Origin: Rahnella laticis
GTDB taxonomy: Bacteria; Pseudomonadota; Gammaproteobacteria; Enterobacterales; Enterobacteriaceae
Assembly: GCF_015644585.1 (NCBI RefSeq)
Contig: NZ_JADOBI010000009.1
Span: 125,498-189,497 of the forward strand
Reading direction: 5' to 3'
Length of the DNA stretch: 64,000 nucleotides
Shown here: positions 53,603 to 61,994 of the stretch, piece after piece
Layout: each line of letters starts with the position of its first letter
Numbering within the stretch: position 1 is the stretch's first letter
Notes under the pieces: generated by a model
Told to the model about the DNA's origin: nothing
Database searches by the model: none
Seen by the model: the letters and a program-made list of their open reading frames with translations, nothing else
Position numbers and translations under genes: made by a program

Positions 53603-54763
53603 ATGGAATTGCGTTCCACGCGCTGGCTTGCACTCAGTTATTTCACCTATTTTTTCAGTTACGGCATTTTTCTTCCCTTTTGGGGCTTATGGCTAAAAGG
53701 CGAGGGGATTTCCTCCGAAAGCATCGGCCTGTTGCTCGGTGCCGGTTTAGTCGCCCGCTTTCTCGGCACGTTAATTATTTCTCCGTCGATTAAAGACCCG
53801 TCTCATCTCATTACCGGGTTGCGTATTCTTGCGTTGCTCACGCTGGCGTTTGCCGTCGGGTTCTGGTTTGGCAACAGCTGGGCATGGCTGATGATCAACA
53901 TTGCCGGTTTTAGCTTATTCTTCGGGCCGTTAGTGCCGCTGACCGATGCATTAGCGGGTACGCTGCAACGCCAGATCAATATGGATTACGGCAAAGTGCG
54001 CGTCTGGGGATCGATTGCGTTCGTCATCGGTTCTGCGGTCACCGGCAAGCTGGTTGAGGTTTACGGCCATAACGCGATTTTGTATACGCTGACGGCGGGC
54101 ATCGCGGCGATGCTGCTCGGCATGCTATTGCGCCCGAGCGTGAAGCCGGTGGGGGAACCGCGCGAAAGCGGTGCGCCGACCATTTCGTGGAAAGCGTTAC
54201 TGGGCGAAACGCCGGTCTGGCGGTTCCTGTTGTGCGTCACGTTATTGCAGGGCGCGCACGCGGCATATTACGGATTCAGCGCGATTTACTGGCAGGACGT
54301 CGGCTATTCCTCAACGACCATCGGCTATTTATGGTCGCTGGGCGTGGTGGCGGAAGTTCTGGTCTTTACCTTCAGCCATCAGCTTTTCCGGCGCTGGTCT
54401 GCGCGGGACTTGCTGTTGTTATCGGCGGTGTGCGGCGTTGTCCGCTGGGGCATGATGGGCGAATTTACCGCGCTGCCGTGGCTGATCGTGATCCAGATTT
54501 TGCACTGCGGCACGTTCACCGTTTGCCATCTGGCGGGTATGCGCTTCATCGCTTCGCGCCCGCGCGATCAGGTGATCCGGTTGCAGTCGGTTTATTCCGC
54601 GCTGGCGATGGGCGGTGGCGTGGCGATTATGACGATGGTTTCCGGCTTCCTGTTCGAGCATCTTCACGCCGGATTATTCTGGGTGATGGCGGTGCTGGTG
54701 GTTCCGGCGATTTTCCTGCGCCCGAACGTCACACCTTCAGCGCCGGCTGAGGCAGCCAGCTAG
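53603..54763 (+). CDS. hcaT: 3-phenylpropionate-type MFS permease HcaT
   Basis: A 386-residue MFS permease (E. coli HcaT 379) with about twelve transmembrane segments. The start MELRSTRWLALSYFTYFFSYG, the DALAGTLQRQINMDYGKVRVWGS block and LYLPS-like loops match HcaT. E. coli HcaT is assigned to uptake of 3-phenylpropionate; the hca dioxygenase genes that use it are not in this window, so the substrate here is uncertain. The ATG at 53603, preceded by GGAGGAT, is chosen over an upstream in-frame ATG. It overlaps convergent csiE by 4 bases. Confidence 0.88.
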   Translation: MELRSTRWLALSYFTYFFSYGIFLPFWGLWLKGEGISSESIGLLLGAGLVARFLGTLIISPSIKDPSHLITGLRILALLTLAFAVGFWFGNSWAWLMINIAGFSLFFGPLVPLTDALAGTLQRQINMDYGKVRVWGSIAFVIGSAVTGKLVEVYGHNAILYTLTAGIAAMLLGMLLRPSVKPVGEPRESGAPTISWKALLGETPVWRFLLCVTLLQGAHAAYYGFSAIYWQDVGYSSTTIGYLWSLGVVAEVLVFTFSHQLFRRWSARDLLLLSAVCGVVRWGMMGEFTALPWLIVIQILHCGTFTVCHLAGMRFIASRPRDQVIRLQSVYSALAMGGGVAIMTMVSGFLFEHLHAGLFWVMAVLVVPAIFLRPNVTPSAPAEAAS

Positions 54764-56040
54764 GGAGCTTCGAGCAGCGAGCGGATACGTTTTCGCTGCT
54801 CTTTCGCCAGCGGCAGTTGAGTGTGGATGACTAAAGGATCGGCGTCGGTGCTGCGGATGGCGTAAGGCGTGACAATCATCGCCACGCCGCCCGGCGCGCC
54901 GAACTGATAAAAATCCGCCAGCGTCTGATACTTGATATTGAGCGGCAGCAGCGTGGCTTCGCGCAGTTGTTGCTCGACCGCTTCTTCCAGCTGCGGATTG
55001 TCATGCGTCAGCAGCAAAATCTGTTTTTCCTGCAAGGCATTGCCCTGCATCAGCCAGGCGCCAAACGTAATCGCCACCAGCCCGATTTCATCTTCTGAAA
55101 GACTGATCAGATATTCGTTTTCAAACCCTTTCAGCGCTTCGCGCGTGGTGCGCACCAGACGCGGATACATCCGGTTCACTTCTTCCTGCATCAGATTATC
55201 GATACCAATACCGAAATGGCAGCGCTCAATGGCCGGGCCGAGATGAGCGAAAAGCTGGCCGACCAGCCCTTCGTAGCTGCTGAATTTCATGCCGGCGATT
55301 TCCTGAAAGCGCGCCACCATATTTTCAATTTCCAGCAGCAGACGCTGATCTTCCGTCGAACCGGAACTCTGGTAACTGTGGTTTTTTAACATGCGCAGTA
55401 TCAGGGTAAAAAATTCGCACTCGCAGTCATCCAGCAAACCGTTACTGAGGCTTTGCAGCTGAACATAAATTTCACGCGCTGCTGCGTATTCCGGTTTTTC
55501 CCGCAGCCAGCGGCGCTGTTGTTCCGTGAAATTTAAGCCGGTGGGCCGGTCGTTTTGCCATAAACAATACTGGAGGCAAATCTGCATCAGCTGGCGATCG
55601 TGCTGGCTGAGCGCTTTCGGCAGCAGCGACGAACAGTCTTCGATCACGACGCCGAGAATGTCATTTCTCAGCGCCACCTTCTGGCAGGTCTGGCCGTCAA
55701 AGGCGATGTGCAGCCACGGGATAAAATGGCGGGAGACGAAATCAGGAGAAATGCGCAATGTGCGGCGTAATCCCTGAAACAGGCACAGGCGCTGGGCGAG
55801 CTGATCGCCCTGGATCCGGCACTCTTTTTCGCTGTACTGCAACACATCCAGATGGTGGATCCGCTGGATTTCGCAGGTGACTTCGGCCAGATCTTCCCAC
55901 GTCGTGCTCAGCCCGACGCCGTTTATTTCGCTGATGATCTCCAGTTGAACTGCCGTCAGCGGCGCGTACAGCATCAGCAACACATGGCACCGACGTTGCG
56001 TAGCGGAAAGCGCTGGAGAGGGCTGTTTTTCTGGGGTCAT
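54760..56040 (-). CDS. csiE: Stationary-phase protein CsiE
   Basis: A 426-residue cytosolic protein homologous to E. coli CsiE, a carbon-starvation and stationary-phase inducible protein. The fold is that of PRD-containing transcriptional antiterminators: an N-terminal HTH-like region (about 20-75) followed by PRD modules (around 180-350). One conserved PRD His is in EVNRMYPRLVRTTREALK's neighbourhood (ERCHFGIGIDNLMQEEVNRM). Its molecular role is not established even in E. coli. The position beside hcaT and suhB is conserved. Confidence 0.88.
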   Translation of the reverse strand: MTPEKQPSPALSATQRRCHVLLMLYAPLTAVQLEIISEINGVGLSTTWEDLAEVTCEIQRIHHLDVLQYSEKECRIQGDQLAQRLCLFQGLRRTLRISPDFVSRHFIPWLHIAFDGQTCQKVALRNDILGVVIEDCSSLLPKALSQHDRQLMQICLQYCLWQNDRPTGLNFTEQQRRWLREKPEYAAAREIYVQLQSLSNGLLDDCECEFFTLILRMLKNHSYQSSGSTEDQRLLLEIENMVARFQEIAGMKFSSYEGLVGQLFAHLGPAIERCHFGIGIDNLMQEEVNRMYPRLVRTTREALKGFENEYLISLSEDEIGLVAITFGAWLMQGNALQEKQILLLTHDNPQLEEAVEQQLREATLLPLNIKYQTLADFYQFGAPGGVAMIVTPYAIRSTDADPLVIHTQLPLAKEQRKRIRSLLEAP

Positions 56041-56227
56041 ATCACCTTCTGTAATGATGTCGCGTGAAATTATTAGTCAAGCATAGCAAAGCGACTGCCT
56101 GCGATAAGGCACCGGCATTGGGTTTTACTCCGGCTTACAACTCAGATCACAGATATTTTTGACGACCGCTTAAATGCACAGCAAAATACTGTTACTAAGT
56201 AACAATATGATGGCGCTTTACAGGGAG

Positions 56228-56893
56228 ATGAACTTGAACAAAGCCAGGAACCGGCCTGTTTCCCGCTGTGCGAAATGGCTGGGTGTAGCGCTCATGTGCC
56301 TGCCAGCCAGTGTGCTGGCGCATCCGCACAGTTTTATTGATATGCAAACCACGCTGGTGGCTGACGCAACGTCGCTGACCGGGTTGAAAATGGTCTGGAC
56401 GATGGACGAAATCACCTCCGCCGATCTGCTGTATGACGCGCAGAATGCCAAAGCGGGATCGGATATCTGGAAGAAACTGGCGGCAGAAGTCATGGCGCGG
56501 GTGCTCAGCCAGCACTATTTCACCGATTTCTACCGCGAAGGTAAACCGGTGAAATATCTCGATCTACCCAGTGAATATGCGCTTTCCCGCAAAGGCGATC
56601 AGGCGGTGCTGGAGTTTGTGCTTCCGCTGGCGCACCCGCAACCGCTGGCGGGCAAACCGATGCAGTTCTCGACCTTCGATCCCTCCTATTTTGTGGATAT
56701 GACGTACAAAGACAAAACCGCGCTGCACCTTCCGCCGGATCTGGAAAAACGCTGCACGCTCGCGTTATTTACTCCTAAACCGGACGCCTCGCTGCAAAGC
56801 TACGCGTTGTCGCTGGATAAGGCTGATGCGCCGCCGGAAGACATGGATCTTGGTCAGCAATTTGCCCAGAAGGTCACACTCGAATGTCATTAA
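56228..56893 (+). CDS. DUF1007 periplasmic protein, ZevA-like
   Basis: A 221-residue exported protein. After a signal peptide (VALMCLPASVLA) the mature protein begins HPHSFIDM, the conserved His-rich start of DUF1007 proteins that can bind divalent metal. The partner gene overlapping by 10 bases encodes a NicO-type permease, the arrangement of zevAB, a zinc transport pair in Haemophilus. The start is uncertain: ATG at 56228 directly abuts AGGGAG, while a TTG at 56234 has ideal spacing; upstream in-frame ATGs at 56207-56210 also exist. No metal-responsive box was recognised. Confidence 0.8.
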   Translation: MNLNKARNRPVSRCAKWLGVALMCLPASVLAHPHSFIDMQTTLVADATSLTGLKMVWTMDEITSADLLYDAQNAKAGSDIWKKLAAEVMARVLSQHYFTDFYREGKPVKYLDLPSEYALSRKGDQAVLEFVLPLAHPQPLAGKPMQFSTFDPSYFVDMTYKDKTALHLPPDLEKRCTLALFTPKPDASLQSYALSLDKADAPPEDMDLGQQFAQKVTLECH

Positions 56894-57903
56894 TTTCAAC
56901 GCCATCGAAAACTTTTTCCTGGCGGGATTTATGGCCGCTGGCGGTATTTCTGATCCTGCTGGCGTGCGGGGCGCTTGCGCTGTTCCACTTCTGGCCGCGA
57001 ATTCTGCTCAGCAGCATTATCTGGCAGCGGGATTTGCATCAGGAATTGGCCGGGCTTTTGCGGCAGGTGAAAGAAAATCCGTTACAGGCAGGCATGACGC
57101 TGGCGGGTTTCAGTCTGATTTATGGTGTGGTTCACGCCATCGGGCCGGGGCACGGAAAAATCGTTATCACGACCTATCTGGCGACGCATCCGTCACGCCT
57201 GAAAAACAGCCTGAAACTGACGTTTGCCTCCGCCATTGTGCAGGGGCTGGTGGCGATTTTGCTGGTCAGCGTTGTGCTTGGCGTTTTACAGCTTTCTTCA
57301 CGCCAGCTTCATCAGAGCAGTTTCTGGATGGAGCGGGGCAGTTTCATTCTGGTGATTCTTCTCGGTTTGTTGCTGTGCTGGCGGGCGCTTAAACGGGTCT
57401 GGCAGACGATCAAAAGTTTGCAACCAGCACCGGCCATGCGCATCCACAGCCTTTCTCCGCTTGGCACTCAGCCGCACGTTCATGACGAACACTGTGGCTG
57501 CGGGCATCAGCACGTGCCGAGCGATCAGCAGCTTCAGGCGGGCGGTGATTTACGTACGCAAATCGCGATTGTGCTGGCGATGGGCCTGCGCCCGTGCTCC
57601 GGCGCGATTATGGTTCTGCTGTTCTCCAAAGTGATCGGCGTTTACAGCTGGGGCGTGATTTCTGCCATCACGATGGCCATCGGCACGTCGCTGACCGTGT
57701 CGCTCATCGGTGTACTGGTATTTTACAGCCGTTCGCTGGCAGTAAAACTGAGCGCAAGCCGGACGCCTGCCGCGTGGCAGCGCATCGCCTGGTCTTTGGT
57801 GGCACTGACCGGCGGGGTTGTGTTGCTGGTGGTGGGCATTTTGCTCTACAGCACCGGCGGCGGTGATGTTTCTCCGATCACCGGCGGGCCTTTCGGGCGT
57901 TAA
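56884..57903 (+). CDS. NicO-family metal permease, ZevB-like
   Basis: A 339-residue inner-membrane protein of the nickel/cobalt (NicO/RcnA) superfamily. About six transmembrane segments are present. The key motif VVHAIGPGHGKIVI holds the conserved H-x(4)-GHGK site, and a cytosolic His/Cys-rich loop (PHVHDEHCGCGHQHVP) is typical of metal handling. A second conserved block is MGLRPCSGAIMVLLFS. With the overlapping DUF1007 gene it likely moves Zn, Ni or Co; direction and metal cannot be read from sequence. It ends at a strong terminator before suhB. Confidence 0.85.
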   Translation: MSLISTPSKTFSWRDLWPLAVFLILLACGALALFHFWPRILLSSIIWQRDLHQELAGLLRQVKENPLQAGMTLAGFSLIYGVVHAIGPGHGKIVITTYLATHPSRLKNSLKLTFASAIVQGLVAILLVSVVLGVLQLSSRQLHQSSFWMERGSFILVILLGLLLCWRALKRVWQTIKSLQPAPAMRIHSLSPLGTQPHVHDEHCGCGHQHVPSDQQLQAGGDLRTQIAIVLAMGLRPCSGAIMVLLFSKVIGVYSWGVISAITMAIGTSLTVSLIGVLVFYSRSLAVKLSASRTPAAWQRIAWSLVALTGGVVLLVVGILLYSTGGGDVSPITGGPFGR

Positions 57904-57935
57904 TCCTCTCGCTGCCAATCCTGAACCGCAGACAT

Positions 57936-57973
57936 AAAAAAACGGACGCCCAATAAATGGACGTCCGTTTTTT
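57936..57973. terminator. Bidirectional terminator between metal permease and suhB
   Basis: AAAAAACGGACG pairs with CGTCCGTTTTTT around a 13-base loop, so T-runs exist on both strands for convergent genes. Confidence 0.92.
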
Positions 57974-58002
57974 CTGGGTCTTACGACCCGAAACCGGCGA
58001 AA

Positions 58003-58806
58003 TTAACGCTTCAGCGCTTCGCTCAGTTCATCACGCATGGTCATCAGAATACCTTTAACGACGCGTGGGTTACCGGCAACGATGTTACCGGAAGAGAAAT
58101 GGTTGTGGCCGCCAACGAAGTCAGTCACAACGCCGCCTGATTCACGAACCAGCAGCTCGCCACCGGCAAAATCCCAAGGTTTCAGGGCGATTTCGAAGAA
58201 GCCGTCAACGCGGCCAGCAGCCACATAGGCCAGATCCAGCGCAGCAGAACCGGTGCGACGGAAGTCAGCACATTCAGTGAACAGTTTGCCCACGACGTTC
58301 ATGTAGCTTTTTGCGTGTTGTTTGGCTTTGAACGGGAAACCGGTCGCCAGAATGGTGCCGTCGAGATCTTTCGCGTTAGTGCCGCGCAGACGGTAACCGT
58401 TCAGCTGTGCGCCCTGACCACGGGTTGCGGTGAACAGTTCGTTGCGCATTGGATCGTAAACTACCGCGACTTCAGTGCGGCCTTTGATGCGCACGGCGAT
58501 AGAAACAGCGAAATGTGGGAAGCGTTTAACGAAGTTGGTGGTGCCATCCAGCGGGTCGATAATCCATTGTACGTCTTTGTCTTCGCCTTCCAGCTCGCCA
58601 CACTCTTCACTGATGATGGTGTGTTTTGGGTAGGATTTACGAATGACATCGATAATCATGTGTTCTGCATCGCGATCTACATTGGTAACAAAATCGTTGG
58701 TACCTTTTTGAGTAGCTTCTACAGAGTCTGGCGTTTCGTAATGTTTGGCAATCAGGTTACCGGCCTTGCGCGCAGCGCGCACGGCGATGGTGAGCATCGG
58801 ATGCAT
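58003..58806 (-). CDS. suhB: Inositol-1-monophosphatase / Nus factor SuhB
   Basis: A 267-residue protein (same length as E. coli SuhB) with inositol monophosphatase activity and a separate role in rRNA antitermination and ribosome maturation. Mg-binding motifs are intact: EECGELEG near 67, DPLDGTTNF near 84-92 and KPWDFAGGELLV near 215. It begins MHPMLTIAVRAARKAGNLIAKHYE, as in E. coli. It is divergent from trmJ, the conserved arrangement. Confidence 0.97.
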   Translation of the reverse strand: MHPMLTIAVRAARKAGNLIAKHYETPDSVEATQKGTNDFVTNVDRDAEHMIIDVIRKSYPKHTIISEECGELEGEDKDVQWIIDPLDGTTNFVKRFPHFAVSIAVRIKGRTEVAVVYDPMRNELFTATRGQGAQLNGYRLRGTNAKDLDGTILATGFPFKAKQHAKSYMNVVGKLFTECADFRRTGSAALDLAYVAAGRVDGFFEIALKPWDFAGGELLVRESGGVVTDFVGGHNHFSSGNIVAGNPRVVKGILMTMRDELSEALKR

Positions 58807-58932
58807 GGATATCTTCCAACTAGGATGTTAAAGAACGGGAATACGGGAAACGGCGCGCAGTATAGCAGGGGTTCTGAAAATTAACTACCGTTGTGTTAGG
58901 CTGTTGTGATTTTCCGTCTGCCCAGAGTCTGT

Positions 58933-59670
58933 ATGCTGCCTAATATCCGCATTGTCTTAGTTGAAACGTCCCACACCGGTAACATGGGTTCTACTGCCCG
59001 CGCTATGAAAACCATGGGTTTATCAAGCCTTTATCTGGTGAATCCACTGGTGAAACCTGATTCTCAGGCCATCTCTTTATCTGCCGGTGCCAGCGATGTG
59101 ATCGGCAACGCCACCATCGTTGATACGCTGGATGAAGCCCTTTCCGGTTGTAGCCTTGTGATCGGCACCAGTGCGCGTTCCCGTACGCTGCCGTGGCCTA
59201 TGCTTGAGCCGCGTGAATGCGGTGAGCACAGCGCCAAAGCGGCACAAACCGCGCCGGTTGCGCTGGTCTTCGGGCGCGAACGCGTCGGGCTGACCAATGA
59301 AGAGCTGCAAAAATGTAACTACCACGTCTGCATTCCGGCGAACCCGGAATACAGCTCGCTGAATCTGGCGATGGCCGTGCAGATTATTGCGTATGAAGTT
59401 CGCGTCGCGCATCTGGCTTTACTCGAAGCCGCAAAACCGCAGGTGGAATACGAAGAATCGCCGTATCCGCTGGTCGACGATCTGGAGCGTTTTTATCAGC
59501 ATCTTGAACAGACGCTGCTGGAAACCGGCTTCATTCGCCAGGCTCATCCGGGTCAGGTTATGAGCAAATTACGCCGTTTATTCACCCGTGCGCGACCTGA
59601 ATCTCAGGAGCTAAACATCCTGCGCGGCATTCTGACGTCGATTGAAAAGACTCATAACAACAAAGAATAA
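58933..59670 (+). CDS. trmJ: tRNA (cytidine/uridine-2'-O-)-methyltransferase TrmJ
   Basis: A 245-residue SPOUT methyltransferase that modifies position 32 of several tRNAs in the cytosol. The start [19 protein letters not shown] and motif ARSRTLPWP are conserved. The trefoil-knot SAM site is [13 protein letters not shown] followed by [18 protein letters not shown] chose the ATG at 58933 because it matches the E. coli N-terminus; the frame extends nine codons further upstream. It is followed 218 bases later by iscR with its own promoter region. Confidence 0.96.
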   Translation: MLPNIRIVLVETSHTGNMGSTARAMKTMGLSSLYLVNPLVKPDSQAISLSAGASDVIGNATIVDTLDEALSGCSLVIGTSARSRTLPWPMLEPRECGEHSAKAAQTAPVALVFGRERVGLTNEELQKCNYHVCIPANPEYSSLNLAMAVQIIAYEVRVAHLALLEAAKPQVEYEESPYPLVDDLERFYQHLEQTLLETGFIRQAHPGQVMSKLRRLFTRARPESQELNILRGILTSIEKTHNNKE

Positions 59671-59771
59671 GCCTGTTTTTTTGGTTATTAAGGCGATTTT
59701 TTGTTATGTGAATCATTGTGTTGCGGTGCCTTCACTTGTGGAGGCAAAAACGCCTGTTTTTCCTCTGTGTA

Positions 59772-59821
59772 ATACTTGAGTAAATTACTCGGTTAAATAG
59801 TTGACTGATTTACTCGGGAAT
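59772..59821 (+). promoter_or_regulatory. Two tandem type 1 IscR sites at the iscR promoter
   Basis: 59772-59796 and 59797-59821 each resemble the 25-base type 1 IscR motif (ATASYYGACTRWWWYAGTCRRSTAT). The second matches at 23 of 25 positions by my count and the first at 21 of 25. TTGACT (59801-59806) within the second site can act as the -35 box. [2Fe-2S]-IscR bound here would repress iscR as in E. coli. No other gene is seen in 59671-59888. Confidence 0.8.
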
Positions 59822-59888
59822 GTCAGACTCATTTGCATCAACCGCATTCGTGCGTTTTTAAAAGACATTTAAAACAGGTAACCATGCT

Positions 59889-60383
59889 ATGAGACTGACA
59901 TCCAAAGGCCGTTATGCCGTGACCGCTATGCTCGACGTTGCACTGCATTCACAGGAAGGACCAGTACCACTGGCTGATATTTCTGAGCGTCAGGGTATTT
60001 CTCTTTCTTATCTGGAGCAGTTGTTCTCGCGTTTACGTAAAAATGGTTTGGTTGCCAGTGTTCGTGGTCCGGGCGGTGGTTATCTGCTAGGCAAAGATTC
60101 CGGTGATATCGCAGTTGGCGCGGTGATTACTGCCGTTGACGAATCTGTCGATGCGACCCGTTGCCAGGGTAAAGAAGGCTGCCAGAACGGCGAACGTTGC
60201 CTGACGCACACGTTGTGGCGTGATCTGAGCGAGCGCATCAGCGGTTTCCTCAACAACATCACACTGGCAGAGCTGGTCAACAACCAGGAAATCCTGGAAG
60301 TGGCCGACCGTCAGAACGGTGAAATCCGTCGTCAGCCGAATGGCCGTCAGATGGAGACGATCAACGTAAATCTCAGAGCCTAA
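59889..60383 (+). CDS. iscR: Fe-S cluster-sensing transcriptional regulator IscR
   Basis: A 164-residue Rrf2-family winged-helix regulator. Residues 1-65 bind DNA ([27 protein letters not shown]). The cluster ligands Cys92, Cys98, Cys104 and His107 are all present in [17 protein letters not shown], so it should hold a [2Fe-2S] cluster and switch between type 1 and type 2 sites. Two type 1 sites lie upstream. Unlike in E. coli, the gene is followed by an ERIC element and a terminator before iscS, and the scaffold genes are missing altogether. It probably still controls suf and other Fe-S genes elsewhere. Confidence 0.97.
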   Translation: MRLTSKGRYAVTAMLDVALHSQEGPVPLADISERQGISLSYLEQLFSRLRKNGLVASVRGPGGGYLLGKDSGDIAVGAVITAVDESVDATRCQGKEGCQNGERCLTHTLWRDLSERISGFLNNITLAELVNNQEILEVADRQNGEIRRQPNGRQMETINVNLRA

Positions 60384-60505
60384 TCCCCGTCATCCTTCGC
60401 GCCGCCTCGGCGTTGGCTGCCGTCGCAAACCCCGGTCACATACTACTGTATGCTCCAGGGGATTTGCTCCGTTGCCGCCTTGATGCAACACGAATGATTT
60501 AGGGA
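60384..60505. repeat. ERIC element between iscR and iscS
   Basis: About 122 bases with the ERIC core GCGTTGGCTGCCGTCGCAAA, TGTATGCTCCAGGGGATTTG and TCCGTTGCCGCCTTGATGCA, and an end GATTTAGGGA. It is aligned along its length with the copy at 33441-33564. It starts right at the iscR stop codon, so an iscR transcript would carry a large folded RNA structure there. Confidence 0.88.
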
Positions 60506-60527
60506 ATGCTGAGATTTATGTTTTAAG

Positions 60528-60562
60528 AAGCCCGTGGGAATTCACATTTCCGCGGGTTTTTG
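60528..60562 (+). terminator. Intrinsic terminator between iscR and iscS
   Basis: AAGCCCGTGG (60528-60537) pairs with CCGCGGGTTT (60550-60559), with two G-T pairs, across a 12-base loop, followed by further T. In E. coli these two genes share a transcript; here the hairpin would end most iscR transcripts. Confidence 0.8.
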
Positions 60563-60706
60563 CATTTTCAGACGCCAATACTTACCGTTTAGTGCCCGCA
60601 AAACGTCATTTCCCTTTTAAGAATTCGTGAAGCCGTTTTAAACTGGGTGTCGTTTTTTTTAATTCTTTCGTTTGCAACAGAACGCGCAGTCCGGAGCTTG
60701 CCTGCC

Positions 60707-61882
60707 ATGAAATTACCTATTTATCTCGATTACTCTGCCACTACGCCGGTTGATCCGCGCGTCGCCGAGAAAATGATGCAGTGTCTGACACTGGACGGTA
60801 CTTTCGGTAATCCGGCTTCACGTTCTCACCGTTTTGGCTGGCAGGCCGAAGAGGCTGTGGATGTGGCGCGTAACCAGATTGCCGAACTGATAAATGCCGA
60901 TCCGCGTGAAATCGTATTCACTTCCGGCGCGACAGAATCCGATAATCTGGCGATCAAAGGTGCCGCGCACGCGCAACGCGAGAAAGGCAAACATATTATT
61001 ACCAGCCAGACTGAGCATAAAGCGGTGCTTGATACCTGCCATCAGCTGGAAACCGAAGGTTTTGAGGTTACGTATCTGGCACCACAGGCTGACGGTTTTA
61101 TCACGCCAGCGGCCATTGAAGCCGCGATGCGTCCGGACACGATCCTGGTGTCCATCATGCAGGTGAATAACGAAATCGGCGTGGTGCAGGATATCGCGAC
61201 CATTGGCGAACTGTGCCGCAGCCGTGGCGTGTTGTTCCACGTGGATGCGACCCAGAGCGTGGGGAAAATTGATATTGATCTCAGCGAGTTGCCGGTCGAT
61301 TTGATGTCGTTTTCCGCGCACAAGATTTATGGCCCGAAAGGTATCGGCGCGCTGTACGTGCGTCGCAAACCGAAAGTCCGCATCGAAGCGCAAATTCATG
61401 GCGGCGGGCATGAACGCGGCATGCGTTCCGGGACGCTGCCGGTGCATCAGATTGTCGGGATGGGTGAAGCCTATCGCATCGCCAGAGAAGAAAGGGTGAC
61501 GGAAGTTGATCGTCTGACTATGCTTCGTGACCGTCTGTGGAAAGGCATTCAGGCGCTGGACCACGTCTTTATGAACGGTTCCGCCAAACATGCTGCACCC
61601 AATATTCTGAACGTCAGTTTCGCCGGCATTGAAGGGGAATCCCTGATTATGGCGCTGAAAGATCTGGCGGTTTCCTCCGGGTCAGCCTGTACGTCAGCCA
61701 GCCTCGAGCCTTCTTACGTTTTACGTGCGCTGGGCATTAACGAAGAGCTGGCGCATGCCTCGTTGCGTTTCTCGCTGGGCCGCTGGACAACGGAAGAAGA
61801 AATTGATTATGCAATTGCGCTGGTAGTGAAATCTGTTCGCCGCTTACGTGAATTGCCACCGGTTTATACGGCGAAAGCCTGA
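60707..61882 (+). CDS. iscS: Cysteine desulfurase IscS with shortened C-terminus
   Basis: A 391-residue PLP enzyme that takes sulfur from cysteine for Fe-S clusters, tRNA thiolation, thiamin and molybdopterin. It aligns without gaps to E. coli IscS: PLP Lys206 in [11 protein letters not shown] and persulfide Cys328 in [21 protein letters not shown]. It ends [12 protein letters not shown], 13 residues short of the E. coli protein (404), whose tail helps bind IscU. The ATG at 60707 matches the E. coli start. iscU, iscA, hscBA, fdx and iscX are absent; pepB follows 112 bases later. TusA/ThiI-type sulfur delivery could persist without the scaffold (inference). Confidence 0.95.
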   Translation: MKLPIYLDYSATTPVDPRVAEKMMQCLTLDGTFGNPASRSHRFGWQAEEAVDVARNQIAELINADPREIVFTSGATESDNLAIKGAAHAQREKGKHIITSQTEHKAVLDTCHQLETEGFEVTYLAPQADGFITPAAIEAAMRPDTILVSIMQVNNEIGVVQDIATIGELCRSRGVLFHVDATQSVGKIDIDLSELPVDLMSFSAHKIYGPKGIGALYVRRKPKVRIEAQIHGGGHERGMRSGTLPVHQIVGMGEAYRIAREERVTEVDRLTMLRDRLWKGIQALDHVFMNGSAKHAAPNILNVSFAGIEGESLIMALKDLAVSSGSACTSASLEPSYVLRALGINEELAHASLRFSLGRWTTEEEIDYAIALVVKSVRRLRELPPVYTAKA

Positions 61883-61994
61883 CATTTATCGTGAAGTGCC
61901 ACCCTATTTAAAGGGCGATTTACCTGTCATTGAAGAAAAGACTTTCATTGAAGATAAAACTTGTCTTTGAAAATAATAAATCAGGAGTGCTGTT

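Noticed and set aside
61883-61994. Remnants of iscU or iscX between iscS and pepB
   Set aside because: I read all frames of this 112-base gap and saw no stretch resembling the ends of these proteins.
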